A DNA stretch of 64,000 bases from UBA1847 sp942492205 (lineage in GTDB: Bacteria > Pseudomonadota > Gammaproteobacteria > Steroidobacterales > Woeseiaceae), in assembly GCA_942492205.1 (NCBI GenBank), contig CALODT010000002.1:310001-374000 (forward strand), given 5' to 3'. The notes beneath the pieces are model-generated. The model saw only the letters and a list, made by a program, of their open reading frames with translations. It did not search any database and was not told the origin of the DNA. Shown here piece after piece: positions 45,201 through 52,954 of the stretch; position 1 is the stretch's first letter, and the number at the start of each line of letters is the position of its first letter. The position numbers were made by a program, and so were the translations under genes.

Positions 45201-45266
45201 TATTTTTCCGATTCCCATCGCGACCTGGGTCGATCCTACTACCTGGACCTGAGGCTGGACTTCTGA
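42231..45266 (+). CDS. TonB-dependent receptor, large
   Basis: A 1011-aa outer-membrane receptor. The signal peptide ends around PVAAQDDD; the TonB-box region is EEITVTGSQIRGA; the plug has VLSVGDIEAFGIDSGDELLDL, FNLRSMGTGNTLVLVNGRRL, VERVEVLREGASAIYGADAVAG. The barrel ends in LDLRLDF with a terminal Phe. Cysteine pairs in extracellular loops (CQWDLGYGTC) are typical of this clade, which often imports peptides, glycans or phenolics. The substrate is unknown; the next gene encodes a double esterase. Confidence 0.93.
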   Translation: MLRSSPCYAGGHFRLFAASLLAVCFAAAPVAAQDDDEQIEEITVTGSQIRGAAISGALPVSVLSVGDIEAFGIDSGDELLDLMPENGNNFFNEAESISGGVNSARGDIGAFNLRSMGTGNTLVLVNGRRLVMAPQYQTEEVGGSFVPVNTVNSNTIPVFGVERVEVLREGASAIYGADAVAGVVNTVLQKDFEGFTIRSKFTDFDNVPRNDTNLTLQWGQNFNGGATNVGVFVNYLDRGRVNSQDDPRWADADFRYRIPAGSPWEGNTSFRNDSANSIYGQYDVRVSASGQGLSGTLTDSSGEFETYPVGDPRCQWDLGYGTCGGIDGQGTFRHNLNENRDLNSDLQRLSAFVYINHELENGVESFTEIGAYEYDSNLFRHGSAPFSTVKLRVGAENYWNPFGPCLRPDGSPNTNRLPDTVIPGVTCDGLELEIDNYRFTERPRVVDNSGDSFRLLQGFRGSEGDWDWETALTWSRATADDITRNRVSNILMAEALFDPTPAAYNPFSGGVDNNIERALIDVYRKSKSELRMIDLKLSNAEFYQMPAGPLGFLAGAEFREESFVDERDPRLDGRIVFTDYQGDTYPYVSDVVNSSPTPTSRGSRSVVSLFSEVAVPIFENLDMQLAVRYEDLSDTGTTTVPKVALGWQVFEPLLLRASWSQGFRAPNLVTINEEIVARQNTRTDWACLYAAENGGDPNQDTLDCVNSTQRIAEGSKDLRPEESDNFSVGFVLEPLENMTFTLDYWGIEKTDTIGLFGEENHTLLDLYERLQAGTSNCAANPGNDVVVRDAAGVDESAIYLAAGICPAGDIQFIEDSYLNLDTRTIKGVDLGWYYNVDTSLGNFNFRLVASRLLEYEQEAGGDSLTLLEARDSGLIPANYPIEGFADLIRKDGNQETRANFSVAYERGELGASVTAFYIGDFYQDSLTIDNPDPAIYGPSPTLQYVIPSMTTYNAKIDYTFRPSDRYKLRTRFGINNVTDERAPLADRYFGYFSDSHRDLGRSYYLDLRLDF

Positions 45267-45291
45267 GCGGTCTACAACACGTAAGACGAAA

Positions 45292-45313
45292 AGGGGGCTT
45301 TGCCCCCTTTTTG
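45292..45313 (+). terminator. Rho-independent terminator-like hairpin
   Basis: AGGGGGC pairs with GCCCCCT around a TTT loop, followed by TTTT. It lies 25 nt after the receptor stop and ends on top of the TTG start of the next gene, so it may act as terminator and as a translation barrier. Confidence 0.8.
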
Positions 45314-46807
45314 CTAACGGCGCTGTTGTGCCTGCCGGCCGTTGCGGTTGCGGACGATGATTCCGATTACTTGCAACCCGCAAAGGTGCTGTTTGTCGGC
45401 AACAGCTTCACCTACTACAACGACAGCCTGCACAAGCATTACCGGCAGCTGATCTGGGCGTCAGGCATACATACCCGCGAAACCGCGCGTTCCCGTATCA
45501 TGACCATCTCCGGCGGGCACCTGCCGGAGCATGCGGGTGGGTTCGAACACGTGTTGTCCGGCGACGACTGGGACGTGGTGGTCATGCAGGGCCATAGTCT
45601 CGGGCCCATCAGCGCAGACACCGCCGAGCCTTTTCGCGCGGCTGCCCGCAAGTTTGCCGGCATAGCTCGGGAGCAGGGCACACGCCCGGTGTTTTTCATG
45701 ACCTGGGCTTACTCCGACAAGCCTGAAATGACGGCACAGCTCGACAAGGCTTACACGGATATCGGTCGCGAGCTCGATGCCGAGGTTGTGCCCGTTGGCC
45801 TCGCTTTTGCGACGGTAAGCAAAGACCGTCCGGACATTGCGCTGCGAATCGAAGATGCGCGGCATCCGTCGCTGGCCGGAACCTATCTCGCTGCCTGCAC
45901 TTTCTTTGCGGCGCTCTACCAGCAGTCGCCCGAGGGCCTCGACTATGATGCCGGCCTTGGCGAAGAGACCGCCGCCTACCTGCAGCAGGTGGCCTGGCAG
46001 ACAGTGCAGGACTACAAGAACCGCGAAGCGCAATGGATTTTTTCGGCGTGGGCCGGGCCGGACATATCGGTGCGAACCTTTGTTCCCGTGCAGCGCGATG
46101 CATCTACACCCATCGTCATTGTCATGCACGGTGCGAGTCGCGACGCGCCGCGGTACTACCGGGACTGGAGTGCGCTGGCAGAAGCGCACGGTTTCGTTGT
46201 GGTCGTACCGTATCTTTCCGACAAGCGCTTTCCCGGTTCGGCTCGATACAACCTGGGCCACGTCTTTCACAGCGACACCGGCAGGAAGCGTGACAAGGAC
46301 AAATGGACTTTCTCGCTGATCGAGCCTTTGTTTGACGAGGTTGTGAAGCGTATCGGCGGCGAGCAAAAGGAGTACGCCCTGTACGGGCATTCGGCCGGCT
46401 CGCAGTTCGTACATCGTTTCATGTATTACGTCCCCGAAGCGCGCGTCAGCAAGTTTATCGCCGCCAATGCCGGCTGGTACACGTTGCCGGACTTCAGCAT
46501 CGACTATCCCTACGGCCTGAAAGGCTCGGGTATTCGAAAGGACGAGATACCATCCATCCTGGCCAAGCCGCTCGTGCTGCTGCAGGGCGGGGCCGACACT
46601 GACATCAATGCGGACAAGCTGCGCAAGACGCCGGAAGCAGAGCGCCAGGGTCCGAATCGCCTTGCCCGGGGTCTGACGATGTACCGCGAGGGCAAGGCGC
46701 GTGCCGAGGAGCTGGACACCGAGTTCAACTGGCAGCTGCTCATCGTCGATGATGCCGATCACGACAACGCCAAGATGGCGCCGGCAGCAGCAACGCTTAT
46801 TCGCTAG
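45311..46807 (+). CDS. Fused SGNH-hydrolase / alpha-beta hydrolase, exported
   Basis: A 498-aa protein with two hydrolase modules. Residues 26-220 look like an SGNH esterase: VLFVGNSFTYYNDSLHKHY holds the Gly-Asn-Ser block, and IEDARHPSLAGTYLAA holds the catalytic Asp/His. Residues 250-498 are an alpha/beta hydrolase with YGHSAGSQFVHRF (nucleophile Ser361) and a late DDADHDNA. A signal-peptide-like TALLCLPAVAVADDD starts the chain. The start is doubtful: TTG at 45311 lies in the terminator hairpin, while the frame stays open upstream with a basic HVRRKGG segment that would suit a signal peptide but has no standard start codon. Confidence 0.75.
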   Translation: MLTALLCLPAVAVADDDSDYLQPAKVLFVGNSFTYYNDSLHKHYRQLIWASGIHTRETARSRIMTISGGHLPEHAGGFEHVLSGDDWDVVVMQGHSLGPISADTAEPFRAAARKFAGIAREQGTRPVFFMTWAYSDKPEMTAQLDKAYTDIGRELDAEVVPVGLAFATVSKDRPDIALRIEDARHPSLAGTYLAACTFFAALYQQSPEGLDYDAGLGEETAAYLQQVAWQTVQDYKNREAQWIFSAWAGPDISVRTFVPVQRDASTPIVIVMHGASRDAPRYYRDWSALAEAHGFVVVVPYLSDKRFPGSARYNLGHVFHSDTGRKRDKDKWTFSLIEPLFDEVVKRIGGEQKEYALYGHSAGSQFVHRFMYYVPEARVSKFIAANAGWYTLPDFSIDYPYGLKGSGIRKDEIPSILAKPLVLLQGGADTDINADKLRKTPEAERQGPNRLARGLTMYREGKARAEELDTEFNWQLLIVDDADHDNAKMAPAAATLIR

Positions 46808-46834
46808 CGCGACCGCAGTGCGCGACTGGTCGTG

Positions 46835-48115
46835 CTACTTTGCTTCCTTCAGCCGCTCGACGCCGATCATCTTCATGATGGTCTTTTCGTAAATGGGCTC
46901 GGTTTTTGCGGCGCGCACCTTGTGCAGGAAATACTTTTCGTAAGCGATCTTCGCCAGGTGTACCCACTTGCCGCGTGATGCCCAGTTGGTATTGCGTGGC
47001 GGTATCTGCGGCAGCGCGACGAACGCAACGCCGCTGTCGCCGAAGTCGGCCAGGCACACGGCGTTCCAGGTAGCACGCTGGTCCGGTTTGCTGCCTTTGA
47101 GCTCATTCGCGAGGTTATGCGTTGTTGCGGTGACCATGGACTCGATCATGTAGCCCGTCTTCGGTGCGCCCGTCGCAACCGGCGTAGGTCCGACAGGTGG
47201 GATCGCAACACAAACGCCGACCGCGTAAATATTCTTGAACTTCGGGTTGCGTTGAAACTCGTCGATCAGGATAAAGCCACGCGGGTTCGTAAGGCCCTCA
47301 ATGTCGTTAACCGCATCGACGCCTTTAAACGCCGGCAGAATCATCGAGTGCTTGAACGGCAGTTCGTGCTGTTTCTTGTCGTTGCCGTCTTCATCGACCT
47401 CGGTGAACGCCATCGTACCGTCGCTGACCTTGGTGATCTTCGCGTTGGTGGTCCACTGGATGTGGCGGTCGCGAAACTCCGATTCCATCAACGTCTTGGT
47501 GTCGCCGACACCGTCGAGCCCGAGGTGACCGATATACGGCTCGGGCGTGACGAAATGCATGGGGACCTGGTCCCGAATCTTTCGCTTTTTCAGCTCGGTG
47601 TCGAGAATAAAGATGTATTCGTAGGCCGGACCGAAACAGGATGCGAAAGGTGCGGCACCGACAATAATCGGGCCGGGGTTGTCGACCAGCTCCTGGAAGT
47701 TCACGAACGAAGTCTCGGCATGCCCGGTCTTGCAGACGGACTGCGTGTAACCCGTTTCGGGGCCGAGGCCCTCGACTTCCTCGAACGCGAGCTTCGGCCC
47801 CGTGGCGATGACCAGGTAATCGTAGTCGAGCGAACCGCCGTCATTGAGCTCCAGGCGGTGTTCCTCCGGATGCAGCCGTTTAGCGCCCTGGCTATGGAAT
47901 TCGATGCCGTGCTTCGGCAGGGTTTGCGTCAGATTGACCGTGATCTGCTTGTGCTTGCGCCAGCCAACCGCGACCCAGGGGTTCGACGGTGTGAATTCGA
48001 AGTACTCCGAGTCGCCAACGAGCACCACGTCGTGCTGCTTGCCCAGTTCCTTGCGGAGTTCGTAGACCTGCGAGATACCGCCGATACCGGCACCCATGAC
48101 GACGATTCTTGCCAT
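46835..48115 (-). CDS. sqr: Sulfide:quinone oxidoreductase
   Basis: A 426-aa FAD enzyme that oxidises sulfide to polysulfide or persulfide and reduces quinone. The FAD motif is RIVVMGAGIGGISQVYEL. Cysteines at 128 (SVCKTGH), 160 (ASCFGPAYEY) and 354 (AVCLADFGD) correspond closely in position to the three redox cysteines of the Acidithiobacillus ferrooxidans enzyme. The second FAD contact is NIYAVGVCVAIPPVGPTPV. It diverges from an ArsR-type repressor of the sulfide-sensing kind, which supports the assignment. Confidence 0.9.
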   Translation of the reverse strand: MARIVVMGAGIGGISQVYELRKELGKQHDVVLVGDSEYFEFTPSNPWVAVGWRKHKQITVNLTQTLPKHGIEFHSQGAKRLHPEEHRLELNDGGSLDYDYLVIATGPKLAFEEVEGLGPETGYTQSVCKTGHAETSFVNFQELVDNPGPIIVGAAPFASCFGPAYEYIFILDTELKKRKIRDQVPMHFVTPEPYIGHLGLDGVGDTKTLMESEFRDRHIQWTTNAKITKVSDGTMAFTEVDEDGNDKKQHELPFKHSMILPAFKGVDAVNDIEGLTNPRGFILIDEFQRNPKFKNIYAVGVCVAIPPVGPTPVATGAPKTGYMIESMVTATTHNLANELKGSKPDQRATWNAVCLADFGDSGVAFVALPQIPPRNTNWASRGKWVHLAKIAYEKYFLHKVRAAKTEPIYEKTIMKMIGVERLKEAK

Positions 48116-48175
48116 TGCTCTGTCCCCCTCGCTCCGCGAATAGTGGTCGATGCGGCCAAAAGATATTACAAAAAA

Positions 48176-48220
48176 CTAATGTAGTAAAGCCTAATTTATA
48201 GACATCTAATTTAGTATGAT
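48176..48220. promoter_or_regulatory. Operator array: three 15-bp tandem repeats between sqr and arsR
   Basis: CTAATGTAGTAAAGC, CTAATTTATAGACAT and CTAATTTAGTATGAT follow each other with an exact 15-bp period at 48176, 48191 and 48206. The core CTAATTTAG is palindromic. They lie in the AT-rich divergent promoter region and are the likely binding sites of the ArsR-type repressor. Confidence 0.6.
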
Positions 48221-48260
48221 CTATATTAACCGGACGCCAAGCCAGTTGCGGAGGCAAGGA

Positions 48261-48617
48261 ATGATAGCGAAGCAAGAAAAGCCGACAAAACAGACGTTTG
48301 CCGCCCCTCCGGCCACCCAGATGCAGGAACATGCCGCCGATGCAGCAGGCTTGATGAAGGCACTGGGCAACGAGAGTCGCCTCATGATTCTGTGCCTGCT
48401 TACCGAAGGCGAGCGCTCGGTCAGCGAACTCAACGACAGTATTCCGCTGAGCCAGTCGGCGCTGTCGCAGCAGCTCGCGCGACTGCGGCAGCAGGGTCTC
48501 GTCAAGACGCGACGCGAATCACAGACAATCTACTATGCGCTGGCCAACGGCCCGGCCGACCGGGTCATTCACTTATTGCACGACATCTATTGCGGGGCCG
48601 CTGACTGTACGGCCTGA
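48261..48617 (+). CDS. BigR/SqrR-type ArsR repressor
   Basis: A 118-aa winged-helix repressor. The core is MKALGNESRLMILCLLTEGERSVSELND, then LSQSALSQQLARLRQQGLVKTRRES. Cys45 and Cys111 are 66 residues apart, the same spacing as the two cysteines of SqrR and BigR that form a tetrasulfide when sulfide is present; Cys116 is extra. Metal-binding ArsR sites are not seen. ATG at 48261 has GGAGG six bases ahead, so the upstream ATG at 48216 (inside the operator) is rejected. Confidence 0.85.
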   Translation: MIAKQEKPTKQTFAAPPATQMQEHAADAAGLMKALGNESRLMILCLLTEGERSVSELNDSIPLSQSALSQQLARLRQQGLVKTRRESQTIYYALANGPADRVIHLLHDIYCGAADCTA

Positions 48618-48636
48618 GGACACAGGAAAAAAAGAA

Positions 48637-49029
48637 ATGAGCTCGAATTACGGATTTGGAAAAACGGTTGAACTGTCTTTCGCTGACGCAATCGAAACGG
48701 TAACGGCGGAACTCGAAAAGGAAGGTTTTGGAGTCCTGTCGGATATCGACGTCGCGGCAAAAATGCAAGCGAAGCTCGGTAAGGAGATGCCTCCCTACCG
48801 GATCCTCGGTGCCTGTAATCCTGGGCTCGCCTACCAGGCGATCCAGGCTGTTGAAGACATTGGACTGCTGTTACCTTGTAACGTGCTCGTTCGCGAGGAT
48901 GATAAAGGCACCGTTCATGTCGACTTCATGGACCCGAAAAGCGTATTGTCTCTCGTCGAAGACCCTGGCGTCGTGCCGCTTGCAGAAGATGTAGAAGCGA
49001 AGCTGAAGCGAGTGCTCGCCGCACTATAA
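48637..49029 (+). CDS. DUF302-domain protein
   Basis: A 130-aa soluble protein of the DUF302 family: YGFGKTVELSFADAIETVTAELEKEGFGVLSDIDV, then MPPYRILGACNPGLAYQAIQA and LLLPCNVLVRE. The GACNP cysteine and the LPCNV cysteine are conserved in the family. DUF302 proteins are frequent near sulfur and heavy-metal genes; function is not established. It follows the repressor by 19 nt and is probably part of the sulfide response. Confidence 0.9.
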   Translation: MSSNYGFGKTVELSFADAIETVTAELEKEGFGVLSDIDVAAKMQAKLGKEMPPYRILGACNPGLAYQAIQAVEDIGLLLPCNVLVREDDKGTVHVDFMDPKSVLSLVEDPGVVPLAEDVEAKLKRVLAAL

Positions 49030-49049
49030 GAAACAGCGAGGACCTCCTC

Positions 49050-51788
49050 TTGGAAAACAGCTACCGCAAGACCGGTTTCTTGCTTGCGTTGACGTTCGTC
49101 TTGTTCCTGGCGCCGCAGGCACGCGCCGACGATGACATTGCAACGCAGGTCGATATTCCCTACGAGTCGTTTCAACTGGATAACGGCCTGACCGTACTGG
49201 TTCACTCGGATCATTCGATACCGACCGTGTTCGTCGGCATGTGGTACGCGGTTGGTTCGAAAGACGAGCCGGAAGGCAAAACCGGTTTTGCGCATCTCTT
49301 CGAACACCTGATGTTTCAGGGTACAGAGAATCGTAAGGGTGAATTCTTTTCGCCGTTTACCGACGCCGGTGCAACCGGCATGAACGGCACGACCTCGCAG
49401 GACCGGACCAACTATTACGCGACCGTGCCTTCCGGCGCACTGGACATGGCGCTCTGGATGGAAAGCGATCGCATGTCACACCTCCTGGGTGCTGTGACGC
49501 AGGAAGCGCTCGACGAACAGCGCGATGTCGTGAAGAACGAGAAGCGCCAGGGCGAGACACGCCCTTATGCCAAGATGAATGACAAGATTCGCGAAGGGCT
49601 GTATCCCGTTGGCCATCCGTATCGTCATGCGCCGATCGGCTCGATGGACGACCTTTCCGCGGCCTCTCTTGAAGACGTGCACGAGTGGTTTAATACCTAC
49701 TACGGTGCTTCGAACGTCGTGCTTGTGTTGGTCGGCGACGTTACGGCGGAGGACGCGAAGGCCAAGGTCGAGCATTACTTCGCGGCGGCGCCGACCGGCG
49801 CCCCGTTAAGCTACCCGCAGAAATGGATTCCGGAGCTTAACGAGAACCGCGAGGAAACGATGTACGACCGCGTTGGCGTCACGCGTATCTCGCGCGTCTG
49901 GGCATTGCCGGGACTCAATGACAAAGACACCTCGCTGATGTATCTCGTCAATGAGTCGCTGGTGGGTAACAAGAACTCACCGCTGCGCAAAAAACTCATC
50001 GACGATCTGCAGTTGGCAACCATGGTCTACGGACGCGCCGACGGTCAGGTACTGAGCGGTACCTATTCGCTGACGATGGACCTTAAACCTGGCGTGGACC
50101 CCGAGCAGGTACTGTCCGTGGTCGACGAGACCATCGCCGAATACCTTCAGTCCGGCCCCGACCCGCAGATCGTCGAGAACGCCAAGCTGGGCGTGAACAT
50201 GTACATACTCGGCGCGCTGGAAACCGGCGCATCGATCGGCCGACTGCTCGCCGAAGGCTTTCTGTATACGGACGATCCGCTATTCGTCAATACGGAGCTC
50301 GCATGGCTGAACGCAGCGACCGCCGACGAGCTGCGACAGGTTGCAGGACGCTGGCTGAACCGCGGCTATTACCAGCTGACCGTCGAACCGTTCCCTGAGT
50401 ACACGAGTGCGGAAGAACAGGTCGATCGTTCGACCATCCCGGCCGTCACTGCGAGGTCGACGATCAACTTCCCGGACATAGAATCGGCCACGCTCAAGAA
50501 CGGCATGCAGCTGGTCGTCGCAACGCGCGGCAGCATACCGCTCGTTGACGTTACGATCGGTATCGATACCGGCGGGATTGCGGCGCCGGCTGATGCGCCG
50601 GGCCTCGCCTCATTCGTGTTCGGGCTAATGGACAAAGGCACGAAGCGCTTCGATGCCAACGAGCTGGCAGCGGCAAAAGACAAGATCGGCATGACCGGCC
50701 AGTTTCGGGATGGCCTCGAGCAGAGCTCGTACGACTACCGAATTCTGCGCACGCACCTGGATTCATCGCTCGGTCTCGCAGCCGACATGCTGCGCAACCC
50801 GACGTTTCCCGACGATGAGTTGCTGAAATACAAAGCACAGATCGATGCCTACCTGTCGAATCTGCAGAAGGCGCCGTCGCGCGCGGCACGCAGCCTGTTC
50901 GAGCGCGCCATCTACGGAGCCGGAACGCCGATGGGCTCGGTGTGGACGCCTGAGCTCCTGGAGCAGGTCGATCGCGACAGACTGCGTGCATTTCATGCAG
51001 CAGAGGTAACGCCAGAAGCCGTCACTATCTACATGATCGGCGATATCGGTATCGAGGAGGCAAAGACGGCCGTCAACAGGGCATTCGGCAAGTGGAGCGC
51101 AAAGAGCAGTCGAAGCGAGCGCGGGGTCGGCGCTGCCGATGAGCCCGCGTCGCGCGTCATACTCGTCGATCATCCGGGCGCCGCATCCAGCACGATCATT
51201 GCCGGACAAGCCATACCGCCGTACGACGCCGAGACATGGACGGAGCTATCCATCATGAACCGCGTGCTTGGCGGCGCGTTCGAATCGCGCCTGAATATGA
51301 ACCTCCGCGAGGACAAGGGCTGGTCTTACGGGTATTACTCCGGCGTTCGTTCCAACGCCAGTGGCGACATGACATTTCGCACGTCAGGCCAGGTGCAAAC
51401 CGACAAGACGGCAGCGAGCATGCAGGAGATCTTGCGCGAGCTAACAGAATTCGTATCGACACGACCGGCCACCGCAGGAGAGGTAGAGCGGGTCAAACTG
51501 AATCGCACGCGCTCCTTGCCCGGCTCCTTCTCAACCAACCGCGGATTCCTCGGCAGCATTGTCCAGTCCGATAGCTACGGACTGCCGTTCGACCACGCGG
51601 AGTCAGCAGCTGAGCGCATCGCGGCGGTAACGGTCGACGGCGTCCAGGCGCGCGCAAAGGAATTACTCGATCCGGCCAAAATCACCTGGCTGATTTCGGG
51701 GGACCTCGAAAAAATCGAGGAAAGCGTACGAGCACTCGACTACGGCGACGTTGAGGTGTGGGACGCGTTCGGCAACAGGCTGCGCTAG
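49050..51788 (+). CDS. M16-family zinc peptidase, two-domain
   Basis: A 912-aa exported peptidase of the pitrilysin family. A signal peptide (FLLALTFVLFLAPQARA) precedes an active M16 half with HLFEH (His82, Glu85, His86) and a distal Glu in DEQRDVVKNEKRQGE. The second half, starting near residue 470, has the M16 fold but no HXXEH, as usual for the inactive partner. Such enzymes degrade peptides in the periplasm. Start TTG at 49050 with GCGAGG ahead. It starts 20 nt after the DUF302 gene and could share its transcript. Confidence 0.92.
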   Translation: MENSYRKTGFLLALTFVLFLAPQARADDDIATQVDIPYESFQLDNGLTVLVHSDHSIPTVFVGMWYAVGSKDEPEGKTGFAHLFEHLMFQGTENRKGEFFSPFTDAGATGMNGTTSQDRTNYYATVPSGALDMALWMESDRMSHLLGAVTQEALDEQRDVVKNEKRQGETRPYAKMNDKIREGLYPVGHPYRHAPIGSMDDLSAASLEDVHEWFNTYYGASNVVLVLVGDVTAEDAKAKVEHYFAAAPTGAPLSYPQKWIPELNENREETMYDRVGVTRISRVWALPGLNDKDTSLMYLVNESLVGNKNSPLRKKLIDDLQLATMVYGRADGQVLSGTYSLTMDLKPGVDPEQVLSVVDETIAEYLQSGPDPQIVENAKLGVNMYILGALETGASIGRLLAEGFLYTDDPLFVNTELAWLNAATADELRQVAGRWLNRGYYQLTVEPFPEYTSAEEQVDRSTIPAVTARSTINFPDIESATLKNGMQLVVATRGSIPLVDVTIGIDTGGIAAPADAPGLASFVFGLMDKGTKRFDANELAAAKDKIGMTGQFRDGLEQSSYDYRILRTHLDSSLGLAADMLRNPTFPDDELLKYKAQIDAYLSNLQKAPSRAARSLFERAIYGAGTPMGSVWTPELLEQVDRDRLRAFHAAEVTPEAVTIYMIGDIGIEEAKTAVNRAFGKWSAKSSRSERGVGAADEPASRVILVDHPGAASSTIIAGQAIPPYDAETWTELSIMNRVLGGAFESRLNMNLREDKGWSYGYYSGVRSNASGDMTFRTSGQVQTDKTAASMQEILRELTEFVSTRPATAGEVERVKLNRTRSLPGSFSTNRGFLGSIVQSDSYGLPFDHAESAAERIAAVTVDGVQARAKELLDPAKITWLISGDLEKIEESVRALDYGDVEVWDAFGNRLR

Positions 51789-52885
51789 GGGCCGGGCTGC
51801 GCACCTCGAGTTAACGCGTAGATCGCGAACGAGCCAAGCCAGTGTGAGCCTTCGTAGTGCTCGCTGCTAACGTGTGGCAGTGTCGCATCAAGGTGAGCCG
51901 CCGCGGTCTTCCGCAGCTGTATCGCCAGCACCGCATCGTCGAGCTTGCTCGCAACGATATACAGGTTCCATGCGCGGCTCAGGTTGAGGCCGTCGAGATG
52001 CACGATCTTCGGGTCGGAGCGATCGCTGACGTTTGCCGGAACCAGCGCTGCCGGGTCTGACAATGACGGCAGGAATGCGTCCAGCCAGCCTCTGAATTCG
52101 GTTTCCGGCAAGACGCGCGCCATCAAGGCGGCTTCCTCGAAGCACGGCGACAGGAAGTCTTCGCCGCTGGGCTCCCACGATAGCGGACAGTCGACATCGC
52201 TCCGGTAGTAGCGATTGGCCGCCTCGACGATCGACTGGCGCAGGCGCTCGTCGCTAATCGCTTCCGCATAATCGAATGCAAACGAGAGTCCGAAAGCCGT
52301 GTTGGGGTGCACGCCCGTGCGTATCGGGTATTCCTGGCGGGGCAGAAACTCGATGTAACGATCACGGATCAACGCCGCCAGCGGCGCGAGCGTTTCTGCC
52401 CACTGTTGGCCGAGCGGGTCCTCCCATTGCGTCACTTCGTTCGCGAGTTGCAGTAGCCAGGCCCAACCGTAAGTCCTCTCCCAGCTGGCCGACTCGGTCT
52501 CGAAGTAGCGAACTTCACCAGCAATGTTTTCCGGCGTCAGCGACTGACTGAGCGCTGCAATGATCTCGGTACGCTCCGGCAACGCCGGGAACTCCTTCAG
52601 CAATTTCACCAGCATCCAGTGACCATGCACGGACGAATGCCAGTCGAAGCAGCCGTAAAATGCCGGGTGCAGCGTCTTCGGCGGCTTAAGGCCGGTTGCA
52701 TCGTTCAATACCTGGTTTAGTTTGTTCGGATACTCGCGGTGCATACAGTCCAGTGCGAGGCGGGCAAATCGCGACGCGCCCTCGGCGGTCAGCGCGACAT
52801 CATGGTCAGAAACGGGCATGGGGTTCGTGTCCTCTGGCTCGTCGGATGAACAGGCGGCGAGCCAGATAAAGCCAAGGAGCGGCAA
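51785..52885 (-). CDS. DUF2891 lipoprotein
   Basis: A 366-aa protein of the DUF2891 family: RFARLALDCMHREYPNKLNQVLND, HPAFYGCFDWHSSVHGHWMLVKLL and SWERTYGWAWLLQL are the conserved blocks; the fold resembles alpha/alpha-toroid glycan enzymes, but activity is unknown. The N-terminus (GFIWLAACSSDE) is a short lipoprotein signal, Cys12. The TTG start at 52885 is weak and lacks a good ribosome site. The stop overlaps the M16 stop by 4 nt, tail to tail. Confidence 0.82.
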   Translation of the reverse strand: MPLLGFIWLAACSSDEPEDTNPMPVSDHDVALTAEGASRFARLALDCMHREYPNKLNQVLNDATGLKPPKTLHPAFYGCFDWHSSVHGHWMLVKLLKEFPALPERTEIIAALSQSLTPENIAGEVRYFETESASWERTYGWAWLLQLANEVTQWEDPLGQQWAETLAPLAALIRDRYIEFLPRQEYPIRTGVHPNTAFGLSFAFDYAEAISDERLRQSIVEAANRYYRSDVDCPLSWEPSGEDFLSPCFEEAALMARVLPETEFRGWLDAFLPSLSDPAALVPANVSDRSDPKIVHLDGLNLSRAWNLYIVASKLDDAVLAIQLRKTAAAHLDATLPHVSSEHYEGSHWLGSFAIYALTRGAQPGP

Positions 52886-52954
52886 GAGCCGGGGGCAAAG
52901 CGCATGGTGCGTCCAATCTATTGAGAAAGCGCCGCCATGATAGCGCGTCTCGTG

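Noticed and set aside
45461..46762. A 433-codon open frame opposite the double esterase gene
   Set aside because: It mirrors a well-supported gene, has no recognisable family pattern and reflects high GC at third codon positions. The same holds for long frames opposite coaBC, the decaheme cytochrome, sqr and the DUF11 gene.
48216..48260. Earlier ATG for the ArsR-type repressor
   Set aside because: It lies at the end of the operator repeats and has no ribosome site, whereas ATG at 48261 has GGAGG at the right distance.
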